From Tetraselmis striata (taxonomy: Eukaryota; Chlorophyta; Chlorodendrophyceae; Chlorodendrales; Chlorodendraceae), in contig VCJN01000292.1 of NCBI GenBank assembly GCA_006384855.1, forward strand, positions 1 through 64,000: a stretch of 64,000 nucleotides of DNA. The letters are read 5' to 3'. Each line of letters starts with the position of its first letter. Positions within the stretch are counted from its first letter, which is position 1. A model generated the notes under the pieces. That model was given only the letters and a program-made list of their open reading frames with translations, was not told where the DNA came from and searched no databases. The position numbers and the translations under genes were made by a program. This document shows, piece after piece, positions 21,401 to 32,746 of this stretch.

Positions 21401-23706
21401 TGGACGCTTACTCAGGCGTATCACCCGGGCAAATCCGTGCGGCTGTATTTTATGAAACGTAGAACTCGTCGACACAGCCATCTGGCAGGACGAAATATCT
21501 CGCAAACTCAACGGCGATGCCGAGACGATCCTCCTGGTCATCGCATCCTCGTCGAATACTCCCAAACTGGTGCCAACTTGATCTCGACTTGTCTAGATTC
21601 CGACTTCGCTCTCGGCGTCGTAGTCTTGCGCATACCGTTCCGGGGTTCGTTTGATAATATGGCGCATTCCATCACGCGGCCACCACTGAAAATCATTTAG
21701 TCGCTACTAACTAAATCTCACAGTATATTTACTCGTACGTACTCGTGCTAACATCTGCAATCCCCCTCTCCCCTCGCGGTGTGGATCGTACCGCAGCTTG
21801 GCAGAGGTGGTGCCGCCGGCGCATCGCAACCTCGTCTTCGCGATGAACCGTTGCTTTGAGGTGGGGAGGCACGCTCTTGCTCGCCCGCCGCCCCGGAGTA
21901 GCTTTCGCCGCGCGCCGCGTATAATATTGCCGTAATGTATTAACCGCTGACTACCGCTGATATTAAAATGCCGACTACTGTAAATGTATTTCTACCGCAG
22001 GGCGCGCCGGCGGCATTTGGCGCGCCGATGGTGGGCTGGATCGCGGAGCAGTGGTTCGGCTACCACGGTCTGGCCACCACCTCGGAGGGCTGCTCCGGCC
22101 ACGACTGCCAGGAGGACAGCGGCATGTCGGACATGCAGGCAGGGGCCTCCTCGACGCGCTGCGACTTTTGCTTCAGCGAGAATCGGGTGGCAGCATGCTG
22201 CGCTGTCATACTTGCACCTTGGTCCGCGTAGAATCGGATTTCGAATCTCGGTCTTTTCCGCATTTCTATTTATAATGTAGCGCTACTACTCGTTGTGTCA
22301 GTACAGGTGCCGACATGATTTATAAAGTAACACTGCGAATAATAAATACGAGCCTATCTATAGCACGGCAGTATATGCAATGTGATGCACTGGTATTTTC
22401 AGGTCTGGAAGGAATGAAACCTTCGCACTGAACCAACCAATCTATGTTACGATGCAATTGCGCAACAATAGAGTAGTGAAAAAAGAATATACAGTGTCTT
22501 GATAATTTGGCCTTCAAAAGAAAATACTCACAGATACATGGTAGTCGTACTGCGAGTTAATTTTGGAAAGCACTAAGGACATTGTTTGATTGTGCATTGC
22601 CCACATATGGAAAAGTCTTCGTGTGTTGTTTGAAAATAGATAGCGATCCAGGAATGTGGACCAATGTAAGGCGAATCGGACGTGTACGATTCCTGCGCCC
22701 GCGTTGTTGGTACAATGAGTGCAGCGCACGTACCACGCACGCACGTGCGGCAATAATAAGAACAGAGAAATAATAAGAAATTGCTTTGATGATTTGGCCT
22801 TCCTTGAAAGAAAACACTGACAGATACATTTAAGTCGTACTGCGAGTTGATTGTGCATTGCCCATATATTCAGGAAAAGTTTACGTGTTGTTTGAAAATA
22901 GATGGCGGTGCAGGAATGCGGATTGATGTACAGCGATGAGGTTGGGTTTACGATCCCTACGCACGCGTTATTGGTACGATGAGTGCAGCGCACGTACCAT
23001 ATACCGACCTGGTAGTACCATTACTCGAGGGATCATGTTTATGGCTAACGGTTTATTGCAACGCTGGAAGGGTGGCAAGATAACAGGGTTCGAAGTGGGC
23101 GTCGATGACCCATTCGAAGAAGTCATTGCTGACCAGCATTGCTACCTCGTGGTTGGGGATAGAGGGAGGAGTCCGGGATGGGTTCTGTGCTGATCCGGAG
23201 GGGGAGTTGTGGCATGTGGTCCGTTGCCGGGAGGCGTATCAATGTTCCCCTGCGAGAAGGGCGGCGGCGATCATTAACACAAACATGCGTGATCTGGGAG
23301 GCCAGCCGTCTATGGGAACCTAGACGAAGCATTCTATACTAGTATTTCTACGTTCAATCATCCCATGTGAAATGTCGGAGGTGCCATCCCAATGGGCTGC
23401 CGCCAGCATGTACACAGATGCTTACTGGGTCTCCTGCCCGGCCCCAACCCGGCCCTGCAGAAAGCCGAGGCGCTGGGCTCGGCCATGTTTGTCATGACCG
23501 CGGTGCCGTGGGGGCTGTGCGCGCTCGTCTTTGCCTGCCTGCACCTCACCTACCCACGCGACCGCCGCCGGGTTGCGGCGCGCCGGGCCCCGGCGCCGCC
23601 CCCCTCGAGCCCCGAGCCACGTGAGCTGGAGGACATGGCCGGCATCGCAGCCGGGCCGTCCACGCTCCGGCGGCCCCGCAGCAAGAACAGCAGCCCGGAT
23701 GAGTAA
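15403..23706 (+). CDS. MFS transporter, 14 exons
   Basis: Exons: 15403-15672, 16284-16407, 16521-16615, 16749-16801, 16923-16998, 17159-17227, 17382-17471, 17782-17898, 19564-19663, 20072-20188, 21119-21320, 21797-21860, 22001-22138, 23461-23706. Phases close throughout, giving 586 residues. The introns after exons 1 and 13 start with GC (GCAAGT and GCAGGG). A Ser-rich cytosolic N-terminus of about 80 residues is followed by EKADEN-VLPSTFDKLG and MFS-type helices. Landmarks are GDRRLIVAAGC after helix 2, NGVGIALVMP, QSLIADYYSDSQRGRAYG, GWRVAWLLMGL, and AEVVPPAHRN in the second half. These match the MFS_1 subfamily common in algae and plants (Spinster/UMF-like). The substrate is unknown. The exon 11 acceptor (CTTGAG) is weak and is the least certain junction. 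Confidence 0.85.
16821..16845. repeat. Poly-C tract (25 C)
   Basis: 25 C about 20 nt after the exon 4 splice donor of the MFS gene. A run of 20 G at 17305-17324 in intron 6 and a C run around 20205-20221, soon after the exon 10 donor, show the same pattern in this gene. Confidence 0.95.
22545..23003 (+). repeat. Dispersed ~180-bp repeat, two tandem copies
   Basis: Two head-to-tail copies (about 22545-22800 and 22833-23003) lie within the last, GC-AG, intron of the MFS gene. Shared blocks include CGTACTGCGAGTT, TGTGCATTGCCCA, TGTTTGAAAATAGAT and ATGAGTGCAGCGCACGTACCA. The family also appears at 5138-5312 and, reversed, near 54470-54600. Confidence 0.7.
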
Positions 23707-24320
23707 GCGGCCACAGGATGTACGACTGCTTCACAGGCAGCTCGGGAGCCGCCACGAGCGCACAGGAGGCTACCTGATCTCCAGTTGCTGTATGTATGCC
23801 ACATTTTTTGCTGATAGATGGGCCACAGCCCACGGAACCCAACCCTCTCCCAATTCCGGATTTCCGCCCCAAACAGCGGCCGCAAAGAATGAGGTAGTAA
23901 GAGCCGAGTTACGCCCGCGCAGCCTCTGGCCCCACGGCACATTCTGCATCGAATGGCAGGCATGGCAGCTGCCGGTGCATCCGCGACCCGGCAGCAGCAG
24001 GCTCTGACAAACGTACGAGTGCCACCTCACACCGCCCGAAGGGCATGCACGGAATGTGAGCCCAACGGCCACCCTTTGCGCGTTGCAGTGAGGGCAAGCA
24101 ACACTGGAAGGCCGAAGTTCCCAATCGATGATGGCGCTTCCGGGGTCCGGCAACCGCAGCAATACTAGCGCTCGCAACTGCTGAATCGCTAGCTTAACAA
24201 TAACGTGAATGCCATGCGGCCACACCCAAAGAAAGCTAATGCAAGAAATCCCAGCTCATGTGGGAACCCTGAATGGTATGCTGGCGCGGACCACGACCCT
24301 TGCCCCCCCCCCCCCCCCCC

Positions 24321-24358
<38 letters not shown>

Positions 24359-24527
24359 ACAAAGCATAACAGAGCCTATGGCAGTCTGAAGAGATTGTGG
24401 CCTCACACGGGCGCAACCTAAAGCCGATTGACGACATCATGAGAGGCGTGGCGGGAACGGATGGACCGAGGTGTGACATTCAGGATTGACATCGCAAACA
24501 AATGCAAAGCGTCGGAGACCAATCCAC
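23707..24527. other. Convergent intergenic region, MFS and CIA30 genes
   Basis: 821 bp between two stop codons facing each other, so it should hold both 3' UTRs. A C run at about 24304-24320 leads straight into a CA dinucleotide repeat to about 24356. No gene is visible. Confidence 0.7.
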
Positions 24528-25874
24528 TCAGAGCTTGTAGATGCCGACCTCCCGGAGGAGCAGGCGGAAGGGGCCCACGTCGGGGCGCAGCACCATGATT
24601 CCCACCTCGCGCACCGCCTCGGTGTTGAGCTCGGGGCGGTGCACGCGCCGCCCCATCTGCTCCGGCCGGTCGAACGCGGAAAAGGGGATGAGCACGCGGC
24701 GGCGCTCGCTGCCCGCGGGCGCGCGGAACGGCACCTTGAAGTTGACCTGCGTCGCGAGCGCCTCCGCATCCTTGGCCATAAACTGGAACACCTTGGCCGC
24801 GTCGGCCTCCTCGGGGCAGCAGCAGTCGACGTAGAAGCCGTCGTAGTCGGACATGCGGGCAAAGGACTGCGGGAGGCGCAGCTGGCAGCTCGCAAAGCCG
24901 CCGTTGTTCTCCGTGCGCACGGTGCCCACAAACGCACCCGAGTTCTCCTCCTCGGAGAACACCACCTCGCTCTCGCTCATGCCGCCCATCACGTCGTCGT
25001 TCATGGGCCAGAAGACCGTGGCGGTGGTGTGGGTCTCGACCTTGGCGAGCGCGAGCACCTCCGCCAGCGCCGGCGCCTCCGCTGGCGCGCTGTGCACCGG
25101 CGCCTCGGTGTCGTACATGTCCATGATGGCGTCGAAGCCGTGGCGCAGCTGCCACGCGTTCATGTCTGGCCGGTCCGCCTCCAGGGTGTCCATCTGCGCA
25201 GTCAGCAGCTCGGTCACGCGCTCCAGCTGCTGGCATTCCGGGTCCTCCAGCAGCGCGGCGTACGTCTCCAGGTACACCTGCGCCCAGCCAGCAGCGCCAC
25301 AGTGAGAGGCGGCACCACCGGCCGTCACGCCAGCCGTATCCACACACTCCATCCCGCACGACCGTCGCCCACACATCGGCCACATCAGCCTCTGGAACTG
25401 AATTGGCGCCACTCCTCCCCGGCCAGCCAACAGCGACGATGGGCCAAGTGCACGACTGGCCCCAGAATGACGTGCCGTGGAAATGATGCCGAGCACCTGC
25501 CAAAAACTGCAGGAGCCTCGCTCGATATGCCTCTCATAGCATATGCTGTGCTCTAACTATGCCCCCCCTACGATCCCCCTCCCCCCCCCCCCCCCCCTTT
25601 CCCCCGGGGAGGCTCAATACACCAGTAGGTAAGGCTCGGGCGAAGCGTGCGCACGCGGACGCGGACGCGCGGGGGGGATGGGGGTGGGGGAGGAGGGAGG
25701 GGCAACCTTCTCGCAGCCCGCGACGTTGCCGTCGTTATACAGCGGCACGCCCTTCTGAATAGCACTGGCCACGCGCTTCTTCACCGCCACCATCGCCGCA
25801 GCGGACGGTGGCGGCTGGGCGGGCGCCGCCGCCATCGCGCGCACTGGCTGCCGCAGCAGCAGGCTGCGCATCAT
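24528..25874 (-). CDS. CIA30-domain protein (complex I intermediate-associated / NDUFAF1-like)
   Basis: Two exons on the minus strand, 25874-25707 and 25277-24528, joined by a GT-AG intron in phase 0 to give 305 residues. The N-terminus (MMRSLLLRQPVRA) is basic and Ser/Ala-rich, compatible with an organelle-targeting peptide. Residues about 30-110 are helical, with the GVPLYNDGNVAGCEKVY motif often found ahead of plant and algal CIA30 domains. The CIA30 domain covers about 143-303: FWPMNDDVMGGMSES, NGGFASCQLRLP, DYDGFYVDC, VLIPFSAFDRPEQMGR, and a C-terminal RLLLREVGIYKL strand. In animals and fungi the family assists respiratory complex I assembly; in the green lineage the role is often unproven. 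A second ATG follows the first directly. Confidence 0.9.
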
Positions 25875-26412
25875 CGCTGGGTTCGGGAGGCGGGGGTTGG
25901 GCCGTCGCGACTGGCGGCGTCCGAGCTCACCGACGTCGGCGGAGTGCGTGCGGGCACGTGGGGAGCGAAGGAAAACTTTTCGCGCACACTTGCTTTGATC
26001 GGGTTGGTTGCAGGGGCGGACAGAGTATGGAGATACGCTTGCAAGCTCTGCCGCGGGCTGTTGTGTCGCTGATGACGAGAGCGCGGGCGGCTCTGGAGGG
26101 CAACACGCAACCCGGCAAATAAAAGGAGCGCGCAGCCATTTGATCGCCCGCCTGATTCATCGTCGGGGTTTCTTCGGAGCATGCGCGGGTTATGTTTTTG
26201 TTTTCGCCCCCGGGACAGGACTGGCACCAGTGAAACCCTTGCAGCGTCTCTACGACGGCCGTTTAGGCAGCAATCCAGTTACGGAAAGCCCTGGGTAGGC
26301 GACGCTCCGTTATAGTCATCAAGCAAATTGCCGAAGCATTCTGCAAGACTAATTGAAGGCCAGTGATGGAATTTCCAACACTGTTTGATCACCGTCTAAT
26401 AAAACACTGCCA

Positions 26413-27156
26413 TCAAAATACCCGGCACTGACCACGAAAGGTCCGCCCTACCCGTTTGGGCGTCGGCCCATTCGAGGCCCCAACCCGCGGAGCAAAGCAT
26501 TTCGGGAGTGCGATACATGTGCAACAAAAAAGGCAATGTGAGGGAGGGCCCGACGCCATAGCCGGAAAATTTTCCCATTCACAGTAAAATCCAGGGCGCC
26601 GTGAAGGGAGGGGGGGGACCCCGCCCAAAATAAAGGCAGTTAAGTCCTCAGGTATTGACGCACTAACCTGACTACTAATAAAATCCCTGAACTCCGGAAC
26701 TAAGAAGCCAAAATTATGACGGTGATACCCCCACCGCGGGCACTCAACCAACATATGTTCGTTAGTCTCAGATTCACCTCCGCCACATGCATGGCAGTGT
26801 TCAAGGAACCGCTCATGCATGGCATGAATCCGGGCCAATCGGCGGGCAGTGGGAAATACTTGGGTGCGTAATTGTATCATAATGTGCAACCCGGCCACAA
26901 CCCCCGCGGGGACACCCACACCGTACTGTGGCAACGGGTTTGCCGCATAGGACGCCTGGACATATATACCCCATCCAGGTGTTATTGCGTGATCTACTAA
27001 ATGGGTTATACATGTATTCAAGTCGGATGCTTTAAGGAACGCCCGAGCCCGTGTCGCAGCGGCCGTAGCCTCTATGGGCGCAATATCCAATTCCCGCATC
27101 ATCGGTGCAGTGGCCACCCCAGGGGAGTTTTTACCTACCCCAATGAGGCACCGCAA
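26413..27156 (-). pseudogene. LINE reverse-transcriptase C-terminal fragment
   Basis: A 247-codon open frame contains a helical region typical of the thumb end of non-LTR RTs (RCLIGVGKNSPGVATAPMMRE), followed by a zinc-binding motif, CHACGGGESETNEHMLVECPRW. This C-x2-C-x7-H-x4-C arrangement is characteristic of LINE C-termini. No catalytic YADD core is present, so this is a 5'-truncated copy. It begins just left of the second DIRS-like element. Confidence 0.7.
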
Positions 27157-27317
27157 GCACTGATTGAGTACGGTTTGTAATTAATTTGCGCCGCTAGTTC
27201 TATCCATGCTATCCATGCTAGTTCTATCAATCCCTGCGGGTTTTGTTTACTACCAGTACTTGGTAATTCACACCAGCAGTTCTAGGGAACTGCCTTTTTT
27301 GTAATTCACGCCAGTTC

Positions 27318-30300
27318 TTGGGGTTTCCTTTTTCGCACGGCGGCCGCTGCGCGCGCTCGCTTGCGTACGCGATACAGTGTACAACTGTGGCACGCATATG
27401 CGATGCTCGCAGCTAATCCTAATACATAGTCCTTAAGATACATCGTACTAAAAAGCACGGTAGTCCGCGTACCGGTGTGCTTCAGCACCCGAAATCTGCC
27501 TGGGAAGAAACTGCCGTACAAACGAGCACGGTCAACTTCAGCACCACGTTGATTTCGATCGATCTAGTTCATCCAGTCGATCCCAATCGAGGTAGAATTC
27601 ATATTAAAACTAGCGGGCTATTTATTGTCCCCATCTTCCATCTTACCATGTGGCGGCCTGGCGGGCAGCGTCGAGCGATGCTTGCGGGTTCGTCCCGTGC
27701 ATGATGCTTTGGCTTTCCCGCACGCCCGAACCTCGTGTGAAGACTCGCCGTCCTCCAACCGACGCCGGTACCGTCTTCTTGGGTGCGACTAGCCCACTTC
27801 TGCCGGTGTGCTGACAGCTGACGACTTAGAATCGCACCTAGAAAGGCGAGCGCTAAAACACCGCGCCCCTCTTCTCAACAAGCCCCCCCTTCCAACGGCG
27901 CATGCTGCGCGGGTAGGTGGTACTGGTGGCCCATCAGCTTGGCCTCACAATGGCACGCTCAATGTTGGCGCCGACTGCTCGGCATAGCTGCCCGGTTCAA
28001 ACAACTACCTCGGGACTAGCAACGATTCCGTGTCCGGCCGGTGACTGACCCGAGTACCGTGACCGAACAAGCTGCTGCTCCTTCCGGTCAGTGACTCTTA
28101 CTGCGGCGCGTGACGAGCACACAGCCTAGGGCGACCGATGTCACTCCCGAGCGAGGACGAACCCTTTCGAGACACGCGCGTGTACATGTGGACTCCAGCT
28201 CGCGTGCCCATGACTCGTGCACCCCTAAGTCGGATTACATGCGCCACCGGGTGCGACGCAATTGGCATGCATGGGCGGACATGGGCGCTGGCTGTCGGGT
28301 CGTCGATATGATCTACCTCGAACTACCGGCGTGCGCATCCCGTTCAAGAGCGGGCCACCCGCCCCTTTCAACCAAGGGGTCTCGATGGAGGAGGCGACTC
28401 CCGACCAGCTGCGCGTCATGGACGACGAGCTGACTCGCTTTCAGGCTAGCAGAGCGTGGGAGGAAGGCCATTACAACTCGCTGGGTGGGTTTCTCGGCTG
28501 TTCCTCGTACCTAAGCCGGGCGTCAATAAATTGCGGCTCATCATCGATCTACGACCCCTCAACTGCTGGAACTGCGACGAGGAGCGAAACCCGAGTTTCG
28601 ACACTCTTACACGGCTACGTCACCTGGCTCAACAAGGCGACTACATGCCCTCCATGGACCTACAGGACGGCTTTCACGCCGTCGGTATCGCTCCCAAAGA
28701 CAAAGACTATTTCACCGTCAACTAAAGCGGCAAGCTCTACTGGATGGCGGGGCTCCTCATGGGGTGGCAGGAGCTTGAGCCCCTACTACTTCTGCATGCG
28801 TTCTCACTGCGGCGTGCAACCGCCATCTGCGACGCCCCGACTTCGCAGTGACCTCCCAAGGAGTGCGTCGCGCCAAGCTGAGCATGGGGCGACGTCAAGC
28901 GCTGCGCAGCCACTTCCGTGGCTGCCGCATGCTCCCCTACATGGACGACTTCTTGTTCTTTGCGTCTAGCCGAGCGCAACCCACAATGTGCGCGACCGCC
29001 TCACCTCCCAACTAGGACGGCTGGGTCTCAGCCGACATCCCGCCGACAAGGGCCAATGGGAGCCGGTACAACGGCTGCCTTGTATGGCGATCGACTCACG
29101 AAGCGGTACGATTCGAGGCCCCCTCGGAAACTCGATTCAATCGCTGCTACAGCCCTCGGCCTCATCCGCCGGGCTAAGCGAGACATGCAATGGTTGCATG
29201 TCGAGAGCTTGCGTCCCTGGCAGGACGTGCTCCGGGACGTACGCGCTCAATTCCTCTTTCTCACCATCAAGCCCGCGCGGTTCTACATGCGCGAGCTGCA
29301 CGACATGCTCCGCACGAAGGTCACGTGGAGCTGGCGCGTCAAGATGACCCACCTGCTCCGACGCGACCCCGGGTGGTGGGTGGCGGTCCCCAAACACAAC
29401 AACGGTCGCTCCATCTACAAGCCCGTGGAGACGGCCTAGATGCATGTCGACAGCTCCGGCTACGACGGGGGGGGGGGGGGGGGAGGGGGCGTCATCTTCA
29501 AGAGACCACCAAGGCGCGCGGGTTCCGGTACGACTGCGACCGCGAGGTGCACATCACCTACAATACGGAGCCCATACTGCCCGGTATGCCGTGCATACAT
29601 TCCTCTCGGAGCAGCGAGGTCGACAGGTGATGCTCCACGAGGACAAGCAGCATGGGGGGTGGTCGACTCCTCGCCAACCTCACCTCCCGATCCCCTCTGC
29701 TCATGACGGAGCCGCGAAAACTGTGGTTCATCCTTGACTCCAACGAGATCTCCATCCGTGCGCGCTACATCAACACCACGGCCAAGCAACATCTGGGCCG
29801 ACCGCTTCAGCCGCAAAATTGACTACGACGACATGGCGTTCAGCCTACGCCACTTCAACCACCTCAACAACATCTAGGGCGCCACACCATCGACCGCTTC
29901 GCTACCATGGAGAACGCGAGGCTCCCGCGCTACAATTTCCGTCCGCGTGACCCTTGCCGCGAGGCCACCGACAGCATGCGCCTCTCCGATGGCGCTGTGA
30001 GCATACCGGGTGCAACCCCCTTTGGGCCTCATTGCCAACCTCGCCATCATTCTCCACACCTCTTGCGCGGCGGCCACCGTCATCATGCCCTATTGGCCCC
30101 ACCCCGGTTGGCACCAGCGCCCTTCGGAAATGGCATCCGAGGCAGGCTATCTTCCCGTCCTCCCCGGACCTCTTCGCGCCGGGCCACATCGGCGTGCTCA
30201 CTGGCGTCGGTCCTCCAAAGTGGCCAATCGCCTTCCGGCTCCCCCTTCGGGCCCGGTGCCCGGCCCCGGGTTTTTGACCGCCCCTCGTCTGCCCCTCGAG

Positions 30301-30825
30301 CCGGCCGGCGCCATCCTGCGTGCCCCAAGGCAAACCACACAGCTCCCTCCCCTTTGTAATATTTTGTAACGGTATTTGGGGTTTCCTTTTCCGCATGGCG
30401 ACCGCTGCGCGCGTTCGCTAGCGTACGCGTTACAAATGTGGCACGCATGCGATGCTCGCAGCTATACATCGCACTACAAAGCACGGTAGTCCGCGTACCG
30501 GTATGCTTTAGCACCCGAATTATGCATGGGAAGAAACTGCCGTACAAACGAGCACGGTCAACTCCAGCACCACGTTGCGACTCGATCCCAATCGAGGTAG
30601 AATTCGTATAAAATATAGCGGCCTATCTGCTGTCCCCATCTTCCATCTTCGCGCCCCGCCTACCATGTGGCGGGCCGCGTCCCTGGCTCCCTCCCTCACT
30701 CACTTCGTGCTTTGTGTTCTTACGGGCTGCCGACGGGCTCCTGCCTTAGAGAACACCGTAACCCAAGCCAAAGCGCAGTTTCGGCAAGCCACACAGCCCC
30801 CTCCCCTTAGAAATTTTAAAAACTG
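27318..30825 (+). mobile_element. Decayed DIRS-like retroelement, split direct repeats retained
   Basis: The layout matches the intact element at 8800-11848: A1' (27318-27663), broken RT/RNase H body, B1' (30329-30375), A2' (30376-30675), gap, B2' (30781-30825). A1' and A2' are clearly homologous but have several indels. B1' and B2' share a CGGCAARCCACACAGC core, which resembles the start of the B repeat in the intact element (CGGCAAACCAGAC). The A repeats of the two elements are not obviously alike, so they belong to different subfamilies. Again no recombinase frame lies between the repeats. Confidence 0.75.
28219..30330 (+). pseudogene. DIRS-like RT/RNase H pseudogene
   Basis: Homologous to 9271-11535 along its length but broken into at least four frames. 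Recognisable pieces in order are MRHRVRRNWHAW, PFNQGVSMEEATPDQL, WVSRLFLVPKPG, LRLIIDLRPLN, MDLQDGFHAVGIAP (stop after YFTVN), LPYMDDFLFFA, RAKRDMQWL, KPARFYMRELHDML and MHVDSSGYD. The last motif, the first RNase H aspartate region, runs into a G homopolymer at 29467-29480 that replaces the next codons. It cannot encode a working enzyme. Confidence 0.85.
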
Positions 30826-31046
30826 TTTACCGAGTGTTCACAGTAGTAGATGATGCTTACATCAGTGCTTTAACATATGCGCACTACAAACAGTACTAAA
30901 AGCAAGAGTGTTCACAGTAGTAGTCGCTAGTTAGCGAGCGAGAAATTCAGGTAGTGCTGGCACTATACAGGTACCAGTACATCATGCCACCTCTGCGACG
31001 CAGATACGCGCGTGATGGAGCGGGAAGCTGAGGCTGCGTCGGCTCG

Positions 31047-32117
31047 CGAAAGGAGCTCACGGCATTTCTAGACCAGGTCAACAACCCTCGGCTTCAAAAT
31101 GAGGTGTGCTCTCTCCCTATCACATGTAGGGAACGAATCTTGTTCAACCCAGCTCGATGCGGCGTCGGGCATATGGACGGTGGCCATCCCCGCCACCGCG
31201 CGGGCGGTCATGACTCCGCATGAGCTGCGGGAGGTCGCTGCCGGGTACTTCTTTCTGCCTAGCCCGTGTTTGGCCCTGGTGGTTGGGAGCCAGATCATTC
31301 TGCCCTCGACAGAGCACAACCCTGTCATTGTTGACCTATTTGGCGACGCGCTCATGAACCTCCCGGCACCTGGAGACGCCCACTGGCGTGTACTACACGA
31401 CGCTATTGCATACGCCTCCACGATCTCTGTGTTCACGACCTGGATATCGTTGTACGCCGGGAGGTGGATGACTTGTTCCAGCAGGCAGTGCCTCTCGGCA
31501 ACACCGTACCCATGGATGAACTCAAGGACCTAGTGCCGGACGCAGAGCTCTCCCTCCCGGCGTTCAACGTCGTGACCGGGAGCTATGATCCCCCGAACTT
31601 GAAGTCCACGTTGCTGGAGTTCGAGATTATGCGGTACGGGATCAAGTACACTGCGGTGCCCCGGGCCACGGCTGTGGATCGGGTTGAGCGATCCCTGTTG
31701 CGCGACATACAACGGGGGTTGGCAGTTCGGGATGCGGCGTGGCACAACACGAAGACCGGACAGAAGGGCCCTCTTCGAGACATCCTGGATATGTCGGAGT
31801 ACACGGGCATGGGCTTCGGCACAGTGGGTGAGGTGAGCAAGGGGATGCGCCGCGCTGCGCGCGGTGTCGCATGCTTCACTGCGGATCGGGGTGCCCTCCC
31901 ATCGCGGGGCACTTGGTGCACCACCCGGGCTCACCATGAGGCCCTATTACTCGCAAGAGATTTCCTCGGGGTCTTGAGCTTGGTGGCGGCTCGAGAGCGT
32001 GCTCGCTGCCTCATCGGACGGCGCAGATTCGTCCGCCATCCCGTTGCCGAAGCTGCACAGCACGTCCGGGGATCACCCTCGCACACACATGCGCACGTCG
32101 TGTGGCCCGGACTCTGA
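31047..32117 (+). pseudogene. LINE 3' coding fragment (possible restriction-like endonuclease end)
   Basis: Two overlapping frames (31099-31533 and 31464-32117) read as one protein after a frameshift near 31450, with a further break near 31120. The segment VDLFGDALMNLPAPGDAHWR resembles the GDHAL...RH block found near the C-terminus of R2/CRE/NeSL-type LINEs. The fragment ends at a stop at 32115-32117 and runs into a 3' UTR that is repeated twice more downstream. The LINE assignment is supported by position. The endonuclease assignment is tentative. Confidence 0.45.
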
Positions 32118-32722
32118 ACCGTGCGCGCATCACTCATCCATCCCGCCATCATGCGGGATGCGGGCCGCCTCATCTAGGCGGATTGCTGTCTTTATCTTTT
32201 TAGTACTACTTTTAGCAATAGGTGGATTTGTCACTGCCCTTTGTCCGGCTTTGTGTATAATTCACACGGGTACATCAGAATAATGGAGCTGGTACTGTAT
32301 ATAAATCCTTGCCTGTAATAGGTCGTCGCGCTAGCAGTACCAGATTCGTCTACCATCCCGTTGCCGAAGCTGCACAGAACGTCCGAGGATCACCTTCACA
32401 CACACGTGCACGCGTGGCCCGGACTCTGAAGTGTGTGCGCATTTGTTATCGATCCCGCCTCATGCGGCATGCAGGCCGCTTTTAGGCGGCTTGCTCTGTT
32501 GATTTTTTAGTCCTACTTTTAGCATAGCAGTCAGTAGGTGGATTTTATCCTGCCCTTGTTGTTATTCATACCAGTACGACATCTTCCATCCCGCCTCATG
32601 CGGGATGCGGGCCGCCTCTGGAGGCGGATGATTGCTGCTTGTGTTGATCTTTTAGTACTACTTTTGGCAGTACCCGTAGGTGAATTTGTTACCGCCTTTT
32701 TTGTAATTCACACCAGTACGAC
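32025..32722 (+). repeat. Three tandem LINE 3' ends with paired hairpins
   Basis: Homologous copies lie at about 32025-32265, 32342-32577 and 32580-32722, the last shortened at its 5' side. Each holds a CATCCCGC...GCGGGATG-type stem-loop (imperfect in copy 2), then a CCGCCT...AGGCGG stem-loop, a TTTTTAGTACTAC-type block, and an ending like ATTCACACCAGTACGAC. Copy 1 continues from the coding fragment before it. The pattern suits repeated 5'-truncated LINE insertions at one target site. Confidence 0.65.
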
Positions 32723-32746
32723 CCTACATAGTACCGTACCTGTACC

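Noticed and set aside
24321-24357. CA dinucleotide tract as a possible regulatory or coding element
   Set aside because: A simple microsatellite following a C run in a convergent intergenic region.
24418-25556. Long open frames (up to 361 codons) on both strands opposite or offset to the CIA30 exon
   Set aside because: They are GC-rich shadow frames. Only the frame with the CIA30 motifs keeps family similarity and splices in phase.
32025-32722. GC hairpins followed by T runs, considered as bacterial rho-independent terminators
   Set aside because: The setting is a eukaryotic LINE 3' UTR, repeated three times. The hairpins are better read as RNA structure of the retroelement.
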